64,000 nt of DNA from the NCBI GenBank assembly GCA_020697255.1, contig JAJFBE010000001.1, positions 248,001-312,000 of the forward strand, given 5' to 3'. The DNA comes from Burkholderiales bacterium. GTDB lineage: Bacteria; Pseudomonadota; Gammaproteobacteria; Burkholderiales; UBA11063. Positions 16,489-24,944 of the stretch are shown piece after piece (position 1 is the stretch's first letter; the number at the start of each line of letters is the position of its first letter). Below the pieces are notes generated by a model that was not told where the DNA came from, ran no database searches, and saw only the letters and a program-made list of their open reading frames with translations. The position numbers and the translations under genes are program-made.

Positions 16489-17358
16489 ATGACAGCATTA
16501 GAAAAACAAGAAGGAGTTAGTTCGGCTGAAATTACAGCCGTTTACCGTTGTGCAGTACCTGAATTAAGTCAGGATAAGCTTAGTGAGAAACTTTCAAGTG
16601 CCGCTGGTAGACAAAGAGCTGCAGCATTTATTACAAAATATAATTATCCTTTGGTAAGCAGAAAAATTAGTGTATGCGCCGGATATTTCTTATCGGAAGC
16701 AACAAGATTAATCGCTTCGGGAAAATATGATTCTTGTATTTCTTTTGCTTCAGGATTTTCATTATTACTATATAATATTGCAGTTAAAAACCTAGCCTAT
16801 AATAACATACAATATTTAGATACTGATTTGCCTCACATGATTGAAGAACGGGAACGCAGAATTAATACAATATCTCATACTTTAGATCAGCAGGTCATAA
16901 AAAATATCTATACCAAAGCATTTGATATTGAAAAAGCTTATCAAAAAAATCAAAGACTCAAGGATATCTTTCCTAATTATCATAAGCCGATTTTTATTGC
17001 TGATGGAGTCAGTTATTTCTTAAGTAGTGGGTGTGTAGACTGGTTAATCGAACAAATGGGATCTTATACACAATCTGCAACCATGTTATATTATTGGCCA
17101 GAAAATATGCCGCACATTAGTTCACTATTTGCAAGAGTATTTTCAGATCTAAATAAAGGGATGATTTTAGAAACTTTGAAGAGTTTCTGGGACCAGTCTA
17201 CTATTGCAAAATTTAGAAGCCAATTTTCTCATACTGCTGATTACTCACTAAAAGAAGCAGAGCAAATTTTAGCTTGGGAGAAAACCCCTGTGCTTGAATC
17301 TCTTTTAACAGATCCAAACCAATATTTTCCGGTTAGATTAATAACTGGAGAAAAATAA
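16489..17358 (+). CDS. Leucine carboxyl methyltransferase-like SAM-dependent O-methyltransferase
   Basis: 289 residues. Recognisable elements of the LCMT/PPM family are R-A-A-A-F-I-T near residue 43, S-F-A-S-G-F-S-L-L-L-Y near 84 in place of the usual G-x-G SAM loop, Y-L-D-T-D-L-P near 107, and I-F-I-A-D-G-V-S-Y-F-L near 165. These enzymes methylate carboxyl groups using S-adenosylmethionine, and bacterial members often act in polyketide or nonribosomal peptide pathways. That fits the next gene, a broken adenylation-domain gene 24 bp downstream. It starts 20 bp after the IS right end, so its native promoter may have been lost. Confidence 0.7.
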   Translation: MTALEKQEGVSSAEITAVYRCAVPELSQDKLSEKLSSAAGRQRAAAFITKYNYPLVSRKISVCAGYFLSEATRLIASGKYDSCISFASGFSLLLYNIAVKNLAYNNIQYLDTDLPHMIEERERRINTISHTLDQQVIKNIYTKAFDIEKAYQKNQRLKDIFPNYHKPIFIADGVSYFLSSGCVDWLIEQMGSYTQSATMLYYWPENMPHISSLFARVFSDLNKGMILETLKSFWDQSTIAKFRSQFSHTADYSLKEAEQILAWEKTPVLESLLTDPNQYFPVRLITGEK

Positions 17359-17382
17359 TTTTTTTATAGGTAACTATATTAC

Positions 17383-17716
17383 ATGAATAATACAGATTCA
17401 GCATTACAGCAAAAGCATACAGTCAACTTACTTACTACTTTTTTAAGCATCGTAAATTGCAATCCTGATAAGGTGGCAATTATTGAAACATCTGGCACTA
17501 AACATACCTATAGAGAACTGGATACATATTCGGATCAAATTGCTAGTGCAGTATATAAAATTGGCTTGCCAGGCAATAGGAGAATCGGTATTTGCAATTG
17601 CCCGCTCTTACGATACAATAGCTGCAGCCGTAGCAGCAATGAAATTAGGGTGCACGTATATTCTTTTAGGCACTTTACCTGTACCGCATTTTACCATATG
17701 TAAATATATAATATGA
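17383..17716 (+). pseudogene. N-terminal fragment of an AMP-binding (adenylation) enzyme, frameshifted and truncated
   Basis: The first about 65 codons read P-D-K-V-A-I-I-E-T and Y-R-E-L-D-T-Y-S-D-Q-I-A, the classic start of NRPS/acyl-CoA-ligase adenylation domains. At about 17575-17590 the homology shifts to another frame (V-F-A-I-A-R-S, A-A-A-V-A-A-M-K-L-G-C-T-Y-I-L-L-G) and ends at TGA 17716. A normal enzyme would need at least 400 more residues, including the P-loop-like S-G-T-T-G motif, which is absent. This is the remnant of a lost biosynthetic pathway linked to the upstream methyltransferase. Confidence 0.8.
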
Positions 17717-17802
17717 ACTAAAAAAATTTTTAATTTTATTGCATTTTTATTTAATATTTATACGTTAAATGAAATTTTTTGATAAAATCTTAATATTTAA
17801 AT

Positions 17803-17926
17803 CAGGGCAAACGCATCTAAATTAAAATATTATTTTAAAACAGTAAGTTAAACAAACACAAAATATTAAAGCTTAATAAATTACTTAATTAAATCAAATG
17901 CTTATAATTTAGATGCGTTTGCCCTG
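17803..17926. mobile_element. Mini-element with perfect 22-bp inverted repeats (MITE or IS remnant)
   Basis: The left arm begins CAGGGCAAACGCATCTAAAT; the right arm at 17905-17926 is the exact reverse complement over 22 bp. The 80-bp interior is AT-rich and codes nothing. Perfect long terminal repeats with no gene point to a MITE or an internally deleted IS. I see no clear target-site duplication and no second copy in the window. Confidence 0.65.
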
Positions 17927-18019
17927 GTAAACTCCGGGGAGTCTGAGTAATCAAACTCTTTGTCGGTCATAGCTTAATTTTAGCCCAATCAGTTTAGAAT
18001 GTTTTTTACATAATCTTTA

Positions 18020-18286
18020 TCAGTGATGTGTTTTTTCATAAGCAAGCTTATAGGCTCTTAATACATCATTAATTTTAGTTTGATAATGTTCATTTGTTCT
18101 TTTAAAGAAATCAATAATATCATCATCCAAACGTAGACTAACCGGTTTTTTTTGCGTAGGTTTACGAATAAAAGCTATTTTAAGAAATTCTTCTGTAAGT
18201 TCAGGAGCTTCATCATAATTATAGCTATCTTCTGGGATAGCATCAACTTTATCCCAGTCTATTTTTTTGGTAGATTTTGCTTTCAC
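18020..18286 (-). CDS. brnA: BrnA-family antitoxin
   Basis: 88 residues from a GTG start at 18286 that overlaps the end of the toxin gene by 38 bp. An upstream in-frame extension exists but would lie within brnT. The C-terminal ribbon-helix-helix region reads K-P-V-S-L-R-L-D-D-D-I-I-D-F-F-K, then Y-Q-T-K-I-N-D-V-L-R-A-Y, the BrnA hallmark. BrnA binds its RNase toxin BrnT and represses the operon. The antitoxin frame is intact although brnT has a nonsense codon, leaving a probable orphan antitoxin and autoregulator. Confidence 0.85.
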   Translation of the reverse strand: MKAKSTKKIDWDKVDAIPEDSYNYDEAPELTEEFLKIAFIRKPTQKKPVSLRLDDDIIDFFKRTNEHYQTKINDVLRAYKLAYEKTHH

Positions 18287-18527
18287 GTTGATTTGCCTTT
18301 CTAAATGAAATAATACGTATAATATCTGGCAATCTTTCAGTATAAACGACAACCATTAATCTGCCTTCAATTTTGCCATAACCAATATAGCGGTTTTCTT
18401 TATAATCAAGTCTTAAATCAGGAACAACAAATCAGCTATTATTAAATATCTGCTTTGCAAATTCAAAATCTAAGCCATGCTGTTTAATATTTAATTTATT
18501 CTTTTTTTCATCCCAGTCAAAGTTCAC
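18249..18527 (-). pseudogene. brnT: BrnT-family RNase toxin with in-frame stop codon
   Basis: From GTG 18527 the frame reads N-F-D-W-D-E-K-K-N-K-L-N-I-K-Q-H-G-L-D-F, then a TGA at 18432-18434. It resumes F-V-V-P-D-L-R, R-Y-I-G-Y-G, G-R-L-M-V-V-V-Y-T-E-R, I-R-I-I-S-F-R-K-A-N-Q-R-E. This is the complete BrnT fold, with the K-H-G, Y-T-E-R and R-I-I-S-x-R-x-A motifs, broken only by the one stop. The toxin should therefore be inactive unless read through. Confidence 0.85.
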
Positions 18528-18554
18528 TCAATGTCCTTTTTTAGTTTATGCCTT

Positions 18555-18583
18555 ATTATAGCACTGTATATACAAAATGTCAA
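18555..18583 (-). promoter_or_regulatory. Consensus sigma-70 promoter for brnTA
   Basis: On the minus strand TTGACA (18583-18578) and TATAAT (18560-18555) are separated by exactly 17 bp, a perfect consensus, about 28 bp upstream of the brnT start. AAGGACATT, a ribosome binding site, follows. BrnA would be expected to repress here. Confidence 0.8.
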
Positions 18584-18648
18584 TTATAACCAATTTTAAA
18601 ACTTGTCCAAAAACTCCCAGATCTTGCCCAGATTTTTAGGGCAAAAAA

Positions 18649-18713
18649 GCTAAACATAATAGTACCAATGGTTACAAGCGGGGACGGCAATTCAATCCTC
18701 GCCACCTCCACCA
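18649..18713 (+). other. 3'-terminal fragment of ssrA (tmRNA): attachment-site remnant
   Basis: The stretch starts GCTAAACATAATAGTACC and ends TTCAATCCTCGCCACCTCCACCA. This matches, block by block, the last 65 nt of bacterial tmRNA genes (E. coli has GCTAAGCATGTAGTACC and TTCAACTCCCGCC-CTCCACCA). The 5' half of the T-arm (GACGGCA) no longer pairs well with CTCGCC, and no tmRNA 5' part precedes it (brnT does), so this is a fragment. The 3' end of ssrA is a common integration target. With its orientation, the element should lie to the left and the intact ssrA further left outside the window. Confidence 0.75.
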
Positions 18714-18832
18714 TTCAACTTTCAAAAACCTTTGTTTTTCTAATTCTTATCATCTTATATCAAGATTCAAGTATAATATTTACTGTAATAAATGGCACAG
18801 TATGCATTTAAAGCTTTTACATGAAGTGAGAA

Positions 18833-19855
18833 ATGGCTAATAAACAGCTTAGAATAAGAAATAGTACAGCTGAGTTTTTGATTTTTACTAAACAATCTGA
18901 TAAAAATACAATAGAAGTTAGAGTTGAAAATGAAACAGTTTGGCTTACTCAGAAGATGATAGCTGAGCTTTTTGAAGTTACAGTTGCAAACGTCAACATG
19001 CATCTTAAAAATATATATGATAGTAATGAATTAGATAAGATTTCAACTATTAAGGAATTCTTAATAGTTCAAAAAGAAGGTGGCAGAGACGTTTCCCGTG
19101 AAATTGAGTTTTATAACCTAGATGCCATTATTTCAGTTGGCTATCGTGTAAACTCAGTGCGTGCAACACAATTTAGACAATGGGCAACTAAGATTTTACG
19201 TGATTTTGCTATTCGTGCTTATGTATTGGATAAAGAACGTCTAAAGAATGGTGCATTTTTAGACCAAAACTATTTTAACCATTTATTAGCCGAGATACGT
19301 GAGATCAGGTCAAGTAAACGTCAATTCTATTAAAAAATTACCGATATTTATGCAACTGCATTAGATTACAATCCTGATGATAGTTTGAGCCAAGAGTTTT
19401 TTGCAACAGTACAGAATAAGTTATACTTTGCGATACATGGCAATACAGCAGCTGAAGTAATAATGAATCGAGCTAACATTACAAAAGATCATATGGGATT
19501 AACTACCTGGAAAAACTCTCCTCATGGCAAAATAGTAAAAACAGATGTAGTTATTGCAAAAAATTATCTCAATGAAAAAGAATTAAAATCATTAGAGAGA
19601 TTTGTTACCATGTATCTTGACTATGCAGAAGACCAGGCCGAACGTGGTATCCCAATGACAATGCTAGATTGGTCCGTAAAATTGGATGTTTTTCTACAAT
19701 TTAACCAACGGGAAGTATTAGATAATCCAGGTAAAGTAACTTCTGCTATAGCAAAAGCTTTTGCTGAAAGCGAATTTGAGAAATATCGCATAATACAAGA
19801 TCGGTTATTTGAATCTGACTTTGACAGATTACTTAAAGATGCCGGTGGTAATTAG
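18833..19855 (+). pseudogene. rhuM: RhuM-family protein gene with one nonsense codon
   Basis: A single frame of 341 codons carries the RhuM/Fic-associated family: V-W-L-T-Q-K-M-I-A-E-L-F near residue 42, R-E-I-E-F-Y-N-L-D-A-I-I-S-V-G-Y-R-V-N-S near 85, and the later region A-A-E-V-I-M-N-R-A, P-M-T-M-L-D-W. A TAA at 19331-19333 falls between Q-F-Y and K-I-T-D-I-Y-A, where relatives have a sense codon (probably CAA to TAA). Everything else is intact, so the inactivation looks recent. It lies just right of the ssrA fragment. RhuM proteins are widespread in genomic islands; their biochemical role is unclear. Confidence 0.85.
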
Positions 19856-19859
19856 CTTT

Positions 19860-20615
19860 ATGAGATTAAAAAATAAAGTTGCTATTGTAACTGGCGGATC
19901 GAGTGGGATTGGTAGGGCAATTTGTCATGCTTATGCTAGGGAAGGTGCCGTTGTAATAATTGTTAATAAAAACAAGCCGAAAAATGGAATTTTGGTAGCC
20001 AATGAGATTAAGTCTAGTGGTGGTTTAGCAGAATCTATTCAATGTGATATATCCAATCCGATCGAAGTTGATGCGTTAGTACAAAAAGTTATTAAAAATC
20101 ATGGCCATATCGATATTTTAGTTAATAATGCTGGTGCTTTAGTATTTAAAAATATTGAAGATAGCAGCTTAGATGAATGGGATACCGTAATAAATGTTAA
20201 CCTAAGAAGTGCATTTTTATTATTACACGCAATAGTGCCGCATATGAAAAAGCGAAGATATGGCAAAATTATCTTTGTTTCATCACTTGCTGCTATTAGA
20301 GGTCTTAGTGGAGCATCTGCATATGCTGCAAGTAAAGGCGGTATATTAGCCTTAGCTAAATCAATGGTTGCCGAACTTGCTGGTTCCAATATTAATGTTA
20401 ATCTTATAACGCCTGGATTTACTGCTACAGGTATGAATCAAGAATTGCGTAGTAACCCAGATTTTATGGAACAAATTAAACCGCCTCCTTCAGGCCATAG
20501 ATTGATGCAACCTGAAGAACTTACCGGAGCTGCTGTATATCTTGCATCAGAAGATTCAAGGTGTGTGCATGGAGTGGACTTAATTGTTGATGGCGGTGTT
20601 GCCGCGGTGCAATAG
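19860..20615 (+). CDS. SDR-family oxidoreductase (FabG-like)
   Basis: 251 residues from ATG 19860, right after the rhuM stop. Classical SDR motifs: cofactor loop T-G-G-S-S-G-I-G (12-19), N-N-A-G (about 86-89), catalytic S-S (140-141), Y-A-A-S-K (154-158) and the C-terminal V-D-G-G. An NAD(P)H-dependent carbonyl reductase or alcohol dehydrogenase; the substrate cannot be told. FabG-like length and the P-G-F-T-A-T-G-M loop are typical. A longer frame starting at 19809 would run inside rhuM and is unlikely. Confidence 0.88.
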   Translation: MRLKNKVAIVTGGSSGIGRAICHAYAREGAVVIIVNKNKPKNGILVANEIKSSGGLAESIQCDISNPIEVDALVQKVIKNHGHIDILVNNAGALVFKNIEDSSLDEWDTVINVNLRSAFLLLHAIVPHMKKRRYGKIIFVSSLAAIRGLSGASAYAASKGGILALAKSMVAELAGSNINVNLITPGFTATGMNQELRSNPDFMEQIKPPPSGHRLMQPEELTGAAVYLASEDSRCVHGVDLIVDGGVAAVQ

Positions 20616-20670
20616 CTTGTTTTAGGTATTAAAAAAATTATTTATTAAAAAATTGGGATTTTATTAAATC

Positions 20671-21081
20671 ATGATTAGAGAGATTAACCATATTACCATA
20701 GCAACTAAAGATGTAAGTAAATCATTTGATTTTTATGTAAATACATTGGGATTTAAACCGTTATGTAAATGGGATAAAGGTGCTTATTTGTTAGTTGGAA
20801 ATACATGGTTTTGTATTAACTATGATGAAACTACCACCTCAACACAAGACTATACTCATATTGCATTTGATGTTACACAAGATAACTTTGAAACTATTAA
20901 AAGCAAAATTATTACAAGTAATGTAATGATTTTTAAAGACAATATTTCCGAAAGAGACTCATTGTATTTTTGTGACCCAGATGGACATAAATTAGAAATC
21001 CATGTTGGTAATTGGCAAACAAGAGTCGCTTCTAAAAAGAATAACCCGGGTAGCTGGCTGAATGTAGAATTTTTTGTATAA
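20671..21081 (+). CDS. fosA: FosA-like glutathione transferase (fosfomycin resistance)
   Basis: 136 residues of the VOC/glyoxalase superfamily. Metal ligands of FosA are in place: H7 (N-H-I-T), H63 (Y-T-H-I-A-F) and E109 (H-K-L-E-I-H-V-G). Further FosA-type features are W34, G-A-Y-L, W46-F-C-I-N-Y-D-E, and D-P-D-G-H-K-L-E. FosA inactivates fosfomycin by adding glutathione in a Mn2+- and K+-dependent reaction. It is preceded by the SDR gene and followed at 15 bp by a broken GNAT gene, an arrangement like resistance cargo. Related VOC enzymes with other substrates remain possible, but the ligands and length favour FosA. Confidence 0.85.
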   Translation: MIREINHITIATKDVSKSFDFYVNTLGFKPLCKWDKGAYLLVGNTWFCINYDETTTSTQDYTHIAFDVTQDNFETIKSKIITSNVMIFKDNISERDSLYFCDPDGHKLEIHVGNWQTRVASKKNNPGSWLNVEFFV

Positions 21082-21096
21082 TAGTTCGGAGTAATC

Positions 21097-21470
21097 ATGG
21101 AATATAATATTTCATACATTGAGCATATTGCAGAAGAAATAACTGACAAGGTTAATGTGGGACACTTCGAAGATGAGGATAGGAATGGCATTATCTGTAA
21201 TTATAAAAATTTTGGTATTATTGCTAAAAGCCAAAATGGAGATTTTGTTGGCTTATTAATGGCTTATACTGCATATGCGGAAATTTATGTCGATGATATT
21301 TGGGTAAATCCTACATATCGCAGACTAGGGGTAGGTAAGACATTATTAGAAAAACTTGAAAACCAATTTAACAATAAAGGTTATAACAATGTCAATTTCA
21401 GGCTGTAGATTTTTATAAGAAGTATAATAAGAATCTAAATTCTAACCGGCCTATCCAAAAATTCTCTTTC
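21097..21470 (+). pseudogene. GNAT acetyltransferase gene, frameshifted and truncated
   Basis: The frame from ATG 21097 has the GNAT core I-Y-V-D-D-I-W-V-N-P-T-Y-R-R-L-G-V-G-K-T-L-L, including the R/Q-x-x-G-x-G/A acetyl-CoA loop, but stops at 21408. The family's next element, A-V-D-F-Y-K-K-Y, is found in another frame just before and after that stop (about 21390-21440). The remaining C-terminus then runs into the convergent GIY-YIG gene. Probably inactive. Confidence 0.75.
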
Positions 21471-22292
21471 AATTTCATGCAATGTATTTCCAGTAATATT
21501 CTTCCACGCTGTCCACCCATTTTTATTGCCACCATAGATAATAGCTGCTGCAGTACTTGGTGAGTTAAAATCATAATCTTCATTAAAAGTAAGCGTATCG
21601 GCATTAATCACGTTTGTTTCAATTAATCTTTTTCGCATGATTTTTATAGATTCATGACATGAATTAGTCTCTTTAATATTAATTTTGCTGCTTTTAATAA
21701 CCCTAAATTTATTATTGAAAAATGCACCTTTTGCATCATAAAAATAATATAAGTTTCCAACCGGTTTATCTTGTTCTACTTTTTCAATAGAAAATAGCTG
21801 GTTGAATCCCAACATTGGCATAATTAATAAAATATGCTCAAAAAAGATATTTACATCAGACTGCATATATTCAGGTAACCATGATTCAGTTCCAACATTT
21901 CCATTATCCATATAGAAACCTACTGATTTTCTAATGGCCTTTATCAACTTATACTCCAAATTTTTGATATGCCCTTTAGTAAGGGAATTGTTACTACTAG
22001 TAAAAATAACTATCTCTTCTAGCCAAGATTTATCATTATCTTTTAAATGCTGCCTAATCCTACTTTGAATATCTTCAGATTCACCAACATAAACCAGCGG
22101 CTTTTTATCATTCTCACCAAACAAAAAATATACCCCTGATTTAATTTTCTTATATTTTTCAAATACTTTATCAAAATTGATACGGGGGAACTTGATACAA
22201 TTCCCCGCCCAATTTGTTGAAGAAACAATAACTAAACCGTCAAAAGAACCATCTGGTAATAGTAAGTTTAAACTAAGTGAATTTATCTTCAT
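21435..22292 (-). CDS. GIY-YIG nuclease-like protein with C-terminal DUF4357-type domain
   Basis: 285 residues. A GIY-YIG domain lies at about 50-125: S-G-V-Y-F-L-F-G-E, then L-V-Y-V-G-E-S-E-D-I-Q-S-R-I-R-Q-H and, further on, a Glu (L-E-Y-K-L-I). The C-terminus has F-N-S-P-S-T-A-A-A-I-I-Y-G-G-N-K-N-G-W-T-A-W-K, the signature of the DUF4357 domain often fused to restriction or defence-related proteins. It probably binds or cleaves DNA; it could be part of host defence or mobile-element biology. Convergent with the broken GNAT gene. Confidence 0.78.
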   Translation of the reverse strand: MKINSLSLNLLLPDGSFDGLVIVSSTNWAGNCIKFPRINFDKVFEKYKKIKSGVYFLFGENDKKPLVYVGESEDIQSRIRQHLKDNDKSWLEEIVIFTSSNNSLTKGHIKNLEYKLIKAIRKSVGFYMDNGNVGTESWLPEYMQSDVNIFFEHILLIMPMLGFNQLFSIEKVEQDKPVGNLYYFYDAKGAFFNNKFRVIKSSKINIKETNSCHESIKIMRKRLIETNVINADTLTFNEDYDFNSPSTAAAIIYGGNKNGWTAWKNITGNTLHEIEREFLDRPVRI

Positions 22293-22461
22293 AATTATTG
22301 TGACCTTATTATTTAATCATCTAGCAATATTATTTCACAATTAAGCAAGATCTTTATAGCTTTTTTTAATAATTTTGATAATTCAATTCTTCAAATGTGA
22401 TTTGTAATCAAATTTTTGCGTACTTACAAGATTATCATTTTTTTCATTAAATTGATTAATT

Positions 22462-23802
22462 TCAGTAAACTAAAAATGCTTTACCAAATTCATTGAGCTG
22501 CAGGTACTTTCCATTTGGCTCAATCTGTAGATAGATTAAACCTCTATCCTGTGGAGGAACAAGCACATTAGTATAATTCTTAAGTATATATACTGATAGC
22601 TTATCGCCGGAAGGAGTATAGCAAAATGCAACGGCTTTATCGTTACATAATCCTATATTTTTACCTAAAATTAGACTTATTGATTGTAGTACTTTATCAT
22701 CAATAACTAATCTAAATTTATTTACCTTTTTTGAATTATAACTATACAATATATGTAAATCTCGCAATTCTTGATACATCGTATTACTTTTGATTTCTTG
22801 CATAGCTAAAAATAGTGTAACCATAAAAATAAAGATAGCTATGGCAACTCTAATTATAAAACTATAAAATCTGGAAGATAAAATTCCGTATTTGTCAAAA
22901 ATATACGTAGCAAACACAATAATAAAGAGAAGAATACAAATAAAACCGCTACTAACAACTAATAAATGTAAGACTAAACTAAAGTTAATATATAACGTAG
23001 CTAATAATATTGTTGTAATTACTAGAAATGGAGCAACAAGTAAGCAAATAACATCTGTGATGGTCAGATGCTGTTTAATTATTTCTGCTGGCGCCCTGCT
23101 TCTCTTTTCAAAGAATCCACCAGGTTGTAATAATTGTTTCAATGCCAGCTTATCAATCTTATCCCTACCATTATAAATCGCTATTATTAAATCTTTAAAA
23201 TTATTAAGTTCGCTTAGTCTAGATAATCTAACTAATAGGCCTTTATTAGATCTAGAAATTTGGGGGAATTGCTGATTTTGCTTCAACTTGTACCATAGTT
23301 TATCACATTTACTTGAGGTTAATATCTTATATAGCTCATTATCATTTACTAGTCTAGCTAACGATTCTTCAGATATAAAACCACTATACACGAGTTCTTT
23401 AAATTCTTCTGAATACTGATGCAAGTGTTTATATTTATAAAAACCATTAAGTAAAAAGTCCTCTTCCCTGGAAGTAAATTTTAAATTTACATAATTAAAC
23501 AGTTTTGTATATAAGCCTTTAAAAAACAAACTAAATAGTGACAATAAAATAGCTAACTCCAAGCAACACATAATTAAAGGCATAGACATCAGAAAAAAAA
23601 TTTTTAATACAATAATGCTCCAAGTATAAAATGGTATATCAGCAGATTTTACAAGGAATTGTGTTATCTCGTTTACCGTATAACTAAGTGAACCATTAAT
23701 TCCATAGATAATTAATAAAATCACAAATATTTTTATAGTAGAGAACATCATAGCAAAATTAATATGTTCATTCTTTTGCTTATCTTTTTTATTATTGTCC
23801 AT
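22462..23802 (-). CDS. Multi-pass membrane protein of unknown function
   Basis: 446 residues from ATG 23802, chosen because TTAGGAAGA precedes it; a further upstream ATG at 23826 has no such site. Two strong hydrophobic segments in the first 90 residues, a soluble middle of about 150 residues rich in charged residues and Leu (helical), then three segments between about 250 and 340. A C-terminal extracytoplasmic or cytoplasmic domain of about 100 residues ends P-N-G-K-Y-L-Q-L-N-E-F-G-K-A-F. I do not recognise the family. It lies alone, between a GIY-YIG gene and an oxygenase gene on opposite strands. Confidence 0.6.
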   Translation of the reverse strand: MDNNKKDKQKNEHINFAMMFSTIKIFVILLIIYGINGSLSYTVNEITQFLVKSADIPFYTWSIIVLKIFFLMSMPLIMCCLELAILLSLFSLFFKGLYTKLFNYVNLKFTSREEDFLLNGFYKYKHLHQYSEEFKELVYSGFISEESLARLVNDNELYKILTSSKCDKLWYKLKQNQQFPQISRSNKGLLVRLSRLSELNNFKDLIIAIYNGRDKIDKLALKQLLQPGGFFEKRSRAPAEIIKQHLTITDVICLLVAPFLVITTILLATLYINFSLVLHLLVVSSGFICILLFIIVFATYIFDKYGILSSRFYSFIIRVAIAIFIFMVTLFLAMQEIKSNTMYQELRDLHILYSYNSKKVNKFRLVIDDKVLQSISLILGKNIGLCNDKAVAFCYTPSGDKLSVYILKNYTNVLVPPQDRGLIYLQIEPNGKYLQLNEFGKAFLVY

Positions 23803-24064
23803 AAATCTTCCTAAAATTAATTCCATTTATATATATAAATAATCACTTTGTTAGAAGCTATTATTCAAGCGGGAACCATATCAACTAAGCATTTTGCCAA
23901 TTTTTTATCACGCCGGGCAAATTTTATATGAAAATTAGAACCTAGCCGCCGTAATTTCTACGGCAATGCCTTTATGATTATGCGGTATAATGAGGTAATG
24001 TTATCTGTATTTTAGAGCTTTGAAGATTATCCAAAAATAAAATCATGTGATAGAAAAGGATCGA

Positions 24065-24922
24065 ATGTTTAATACAATTCCAACGATAAATTTACAGGCT
24101 TTATCCCAAAATAGTGTGGAAGGCTTTTTTGAGGTATCCAAACGATTAGAAGCTGATTTTGCCAGATATGGCTTTGCCTATCTTATTAATCACGGTATAA
24201 GTAAAGATTTAATAGATACAACACTTCAAGAAGCAATTAGATTTCATGCACTGCCTCTTGAAGAAAAGCTAAAAATTACCCATACTGACGCATGTCGAGG
24301 ATATACTCCTAACAAAACCTCACAAATAAAATATTCTACAGAAGGAGTGGCACTTAAGCCAAATGTTATGGATTCATTTGTAATGATGTTTGAATCTGAC
24401 CCAAGCAGCTATGAATATCAACATAACATGAATCTGCACGGCGCAAATCAATGGCCTGGTAATTTACCAGGGTTCAAAGAAAATGTTTGTGCATATAGAG
24501 ATTCTATACTAGACTTAGCACAAAAGTTATTAAAATCCTTTTCTCTTGCATTTAATACAAACTATGAAGAGTTTGAATCATTATTTGATAATCCAACCTA
24601 CTTTTTACGATTACAACACTATGAACCGCAAAATATTAATGATACAGATCAATTTGGACTAGCACCGCATACAGATGCAGGATTCTTTACAATTATTGCC
24701 CAAGATGAGGTAAGTGGATTAGAAGTAAAAACTAATGATGGTAAATGGATTACAGTTCCACGAATATATTCAATCCCATTTTTCTTTGACCCAAATATGA
24801 ATGCCACCATAAAGGTTATTGGTTCTTATAAAACGAATGACCAGGATAATAATAACTTATCATACAAAGAACATATCGTAACTAGGGTTCAAAAGCATTT
24901 TGGAGTTGGTAAGCTTGGATAA
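24065..24922 (+). CDS. Isopenicillin N synthase-like 2-oxoglutarate/Fe(II) dioxygenase with internal deletion
   Basis: 285 residues from ATG 24065 (AAGGA at 4 nt). The DIOX_N domain is present (G-F-A-Y-L-I-N-H-G-I at about 37-46), as are the first two iron ligands in A-P-H-T-D-A-G-F-F-T. After W-I-T-V-P the sequence jumps straight to Y-S-I-P-F-F-F-D-P-N. In relatives about 30 residues lie between these points, holding G-D-x-L-x-x-W-T-N and the third iron ligand in H-R-V. The frame is kept, so a clean in-frame deletion removed the distal His. The protein is probably catalytically dead although the gene is open. Could be annotated as a pseudogene. Confidence 0.75.
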   Translation: MFNTIPTINLQALSQNSVEGFFEVSKRLEADFARYGFAYLINHGISKDLIDTTLQEAIRFHALPLEEKLKITHTDACRGYTPNKTSQIKYSTEGVALKPNVMDSFVMMFESDPSSYEYQHNMNLHGANQWPGNLPGFKENVCAYRDSILDLAQKLLKSFSLAFNTNYEEFESLFDNPTYFLRLQHYEPQNINDTDQFGLAPHTDAGFFTIIAQDEVSGLEVKTNDGKWITVPRIYSIPFFFDPNMNATIKVIGSYKTNDQDNNNLSYKEHIVTRVQKHFGVGKLG

Positions 24923-24944
24923 TAATTACACCGGGGAAATCGTA

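Noticed and set aside
18649-18713. Complete tmRNA gene
   Set aside because: Only the 3'-terminal part is present; upstream DNA is brnT and its promoter, the 5' acceptor half and tag-coding region are missing, and the T-arm does not pair well.
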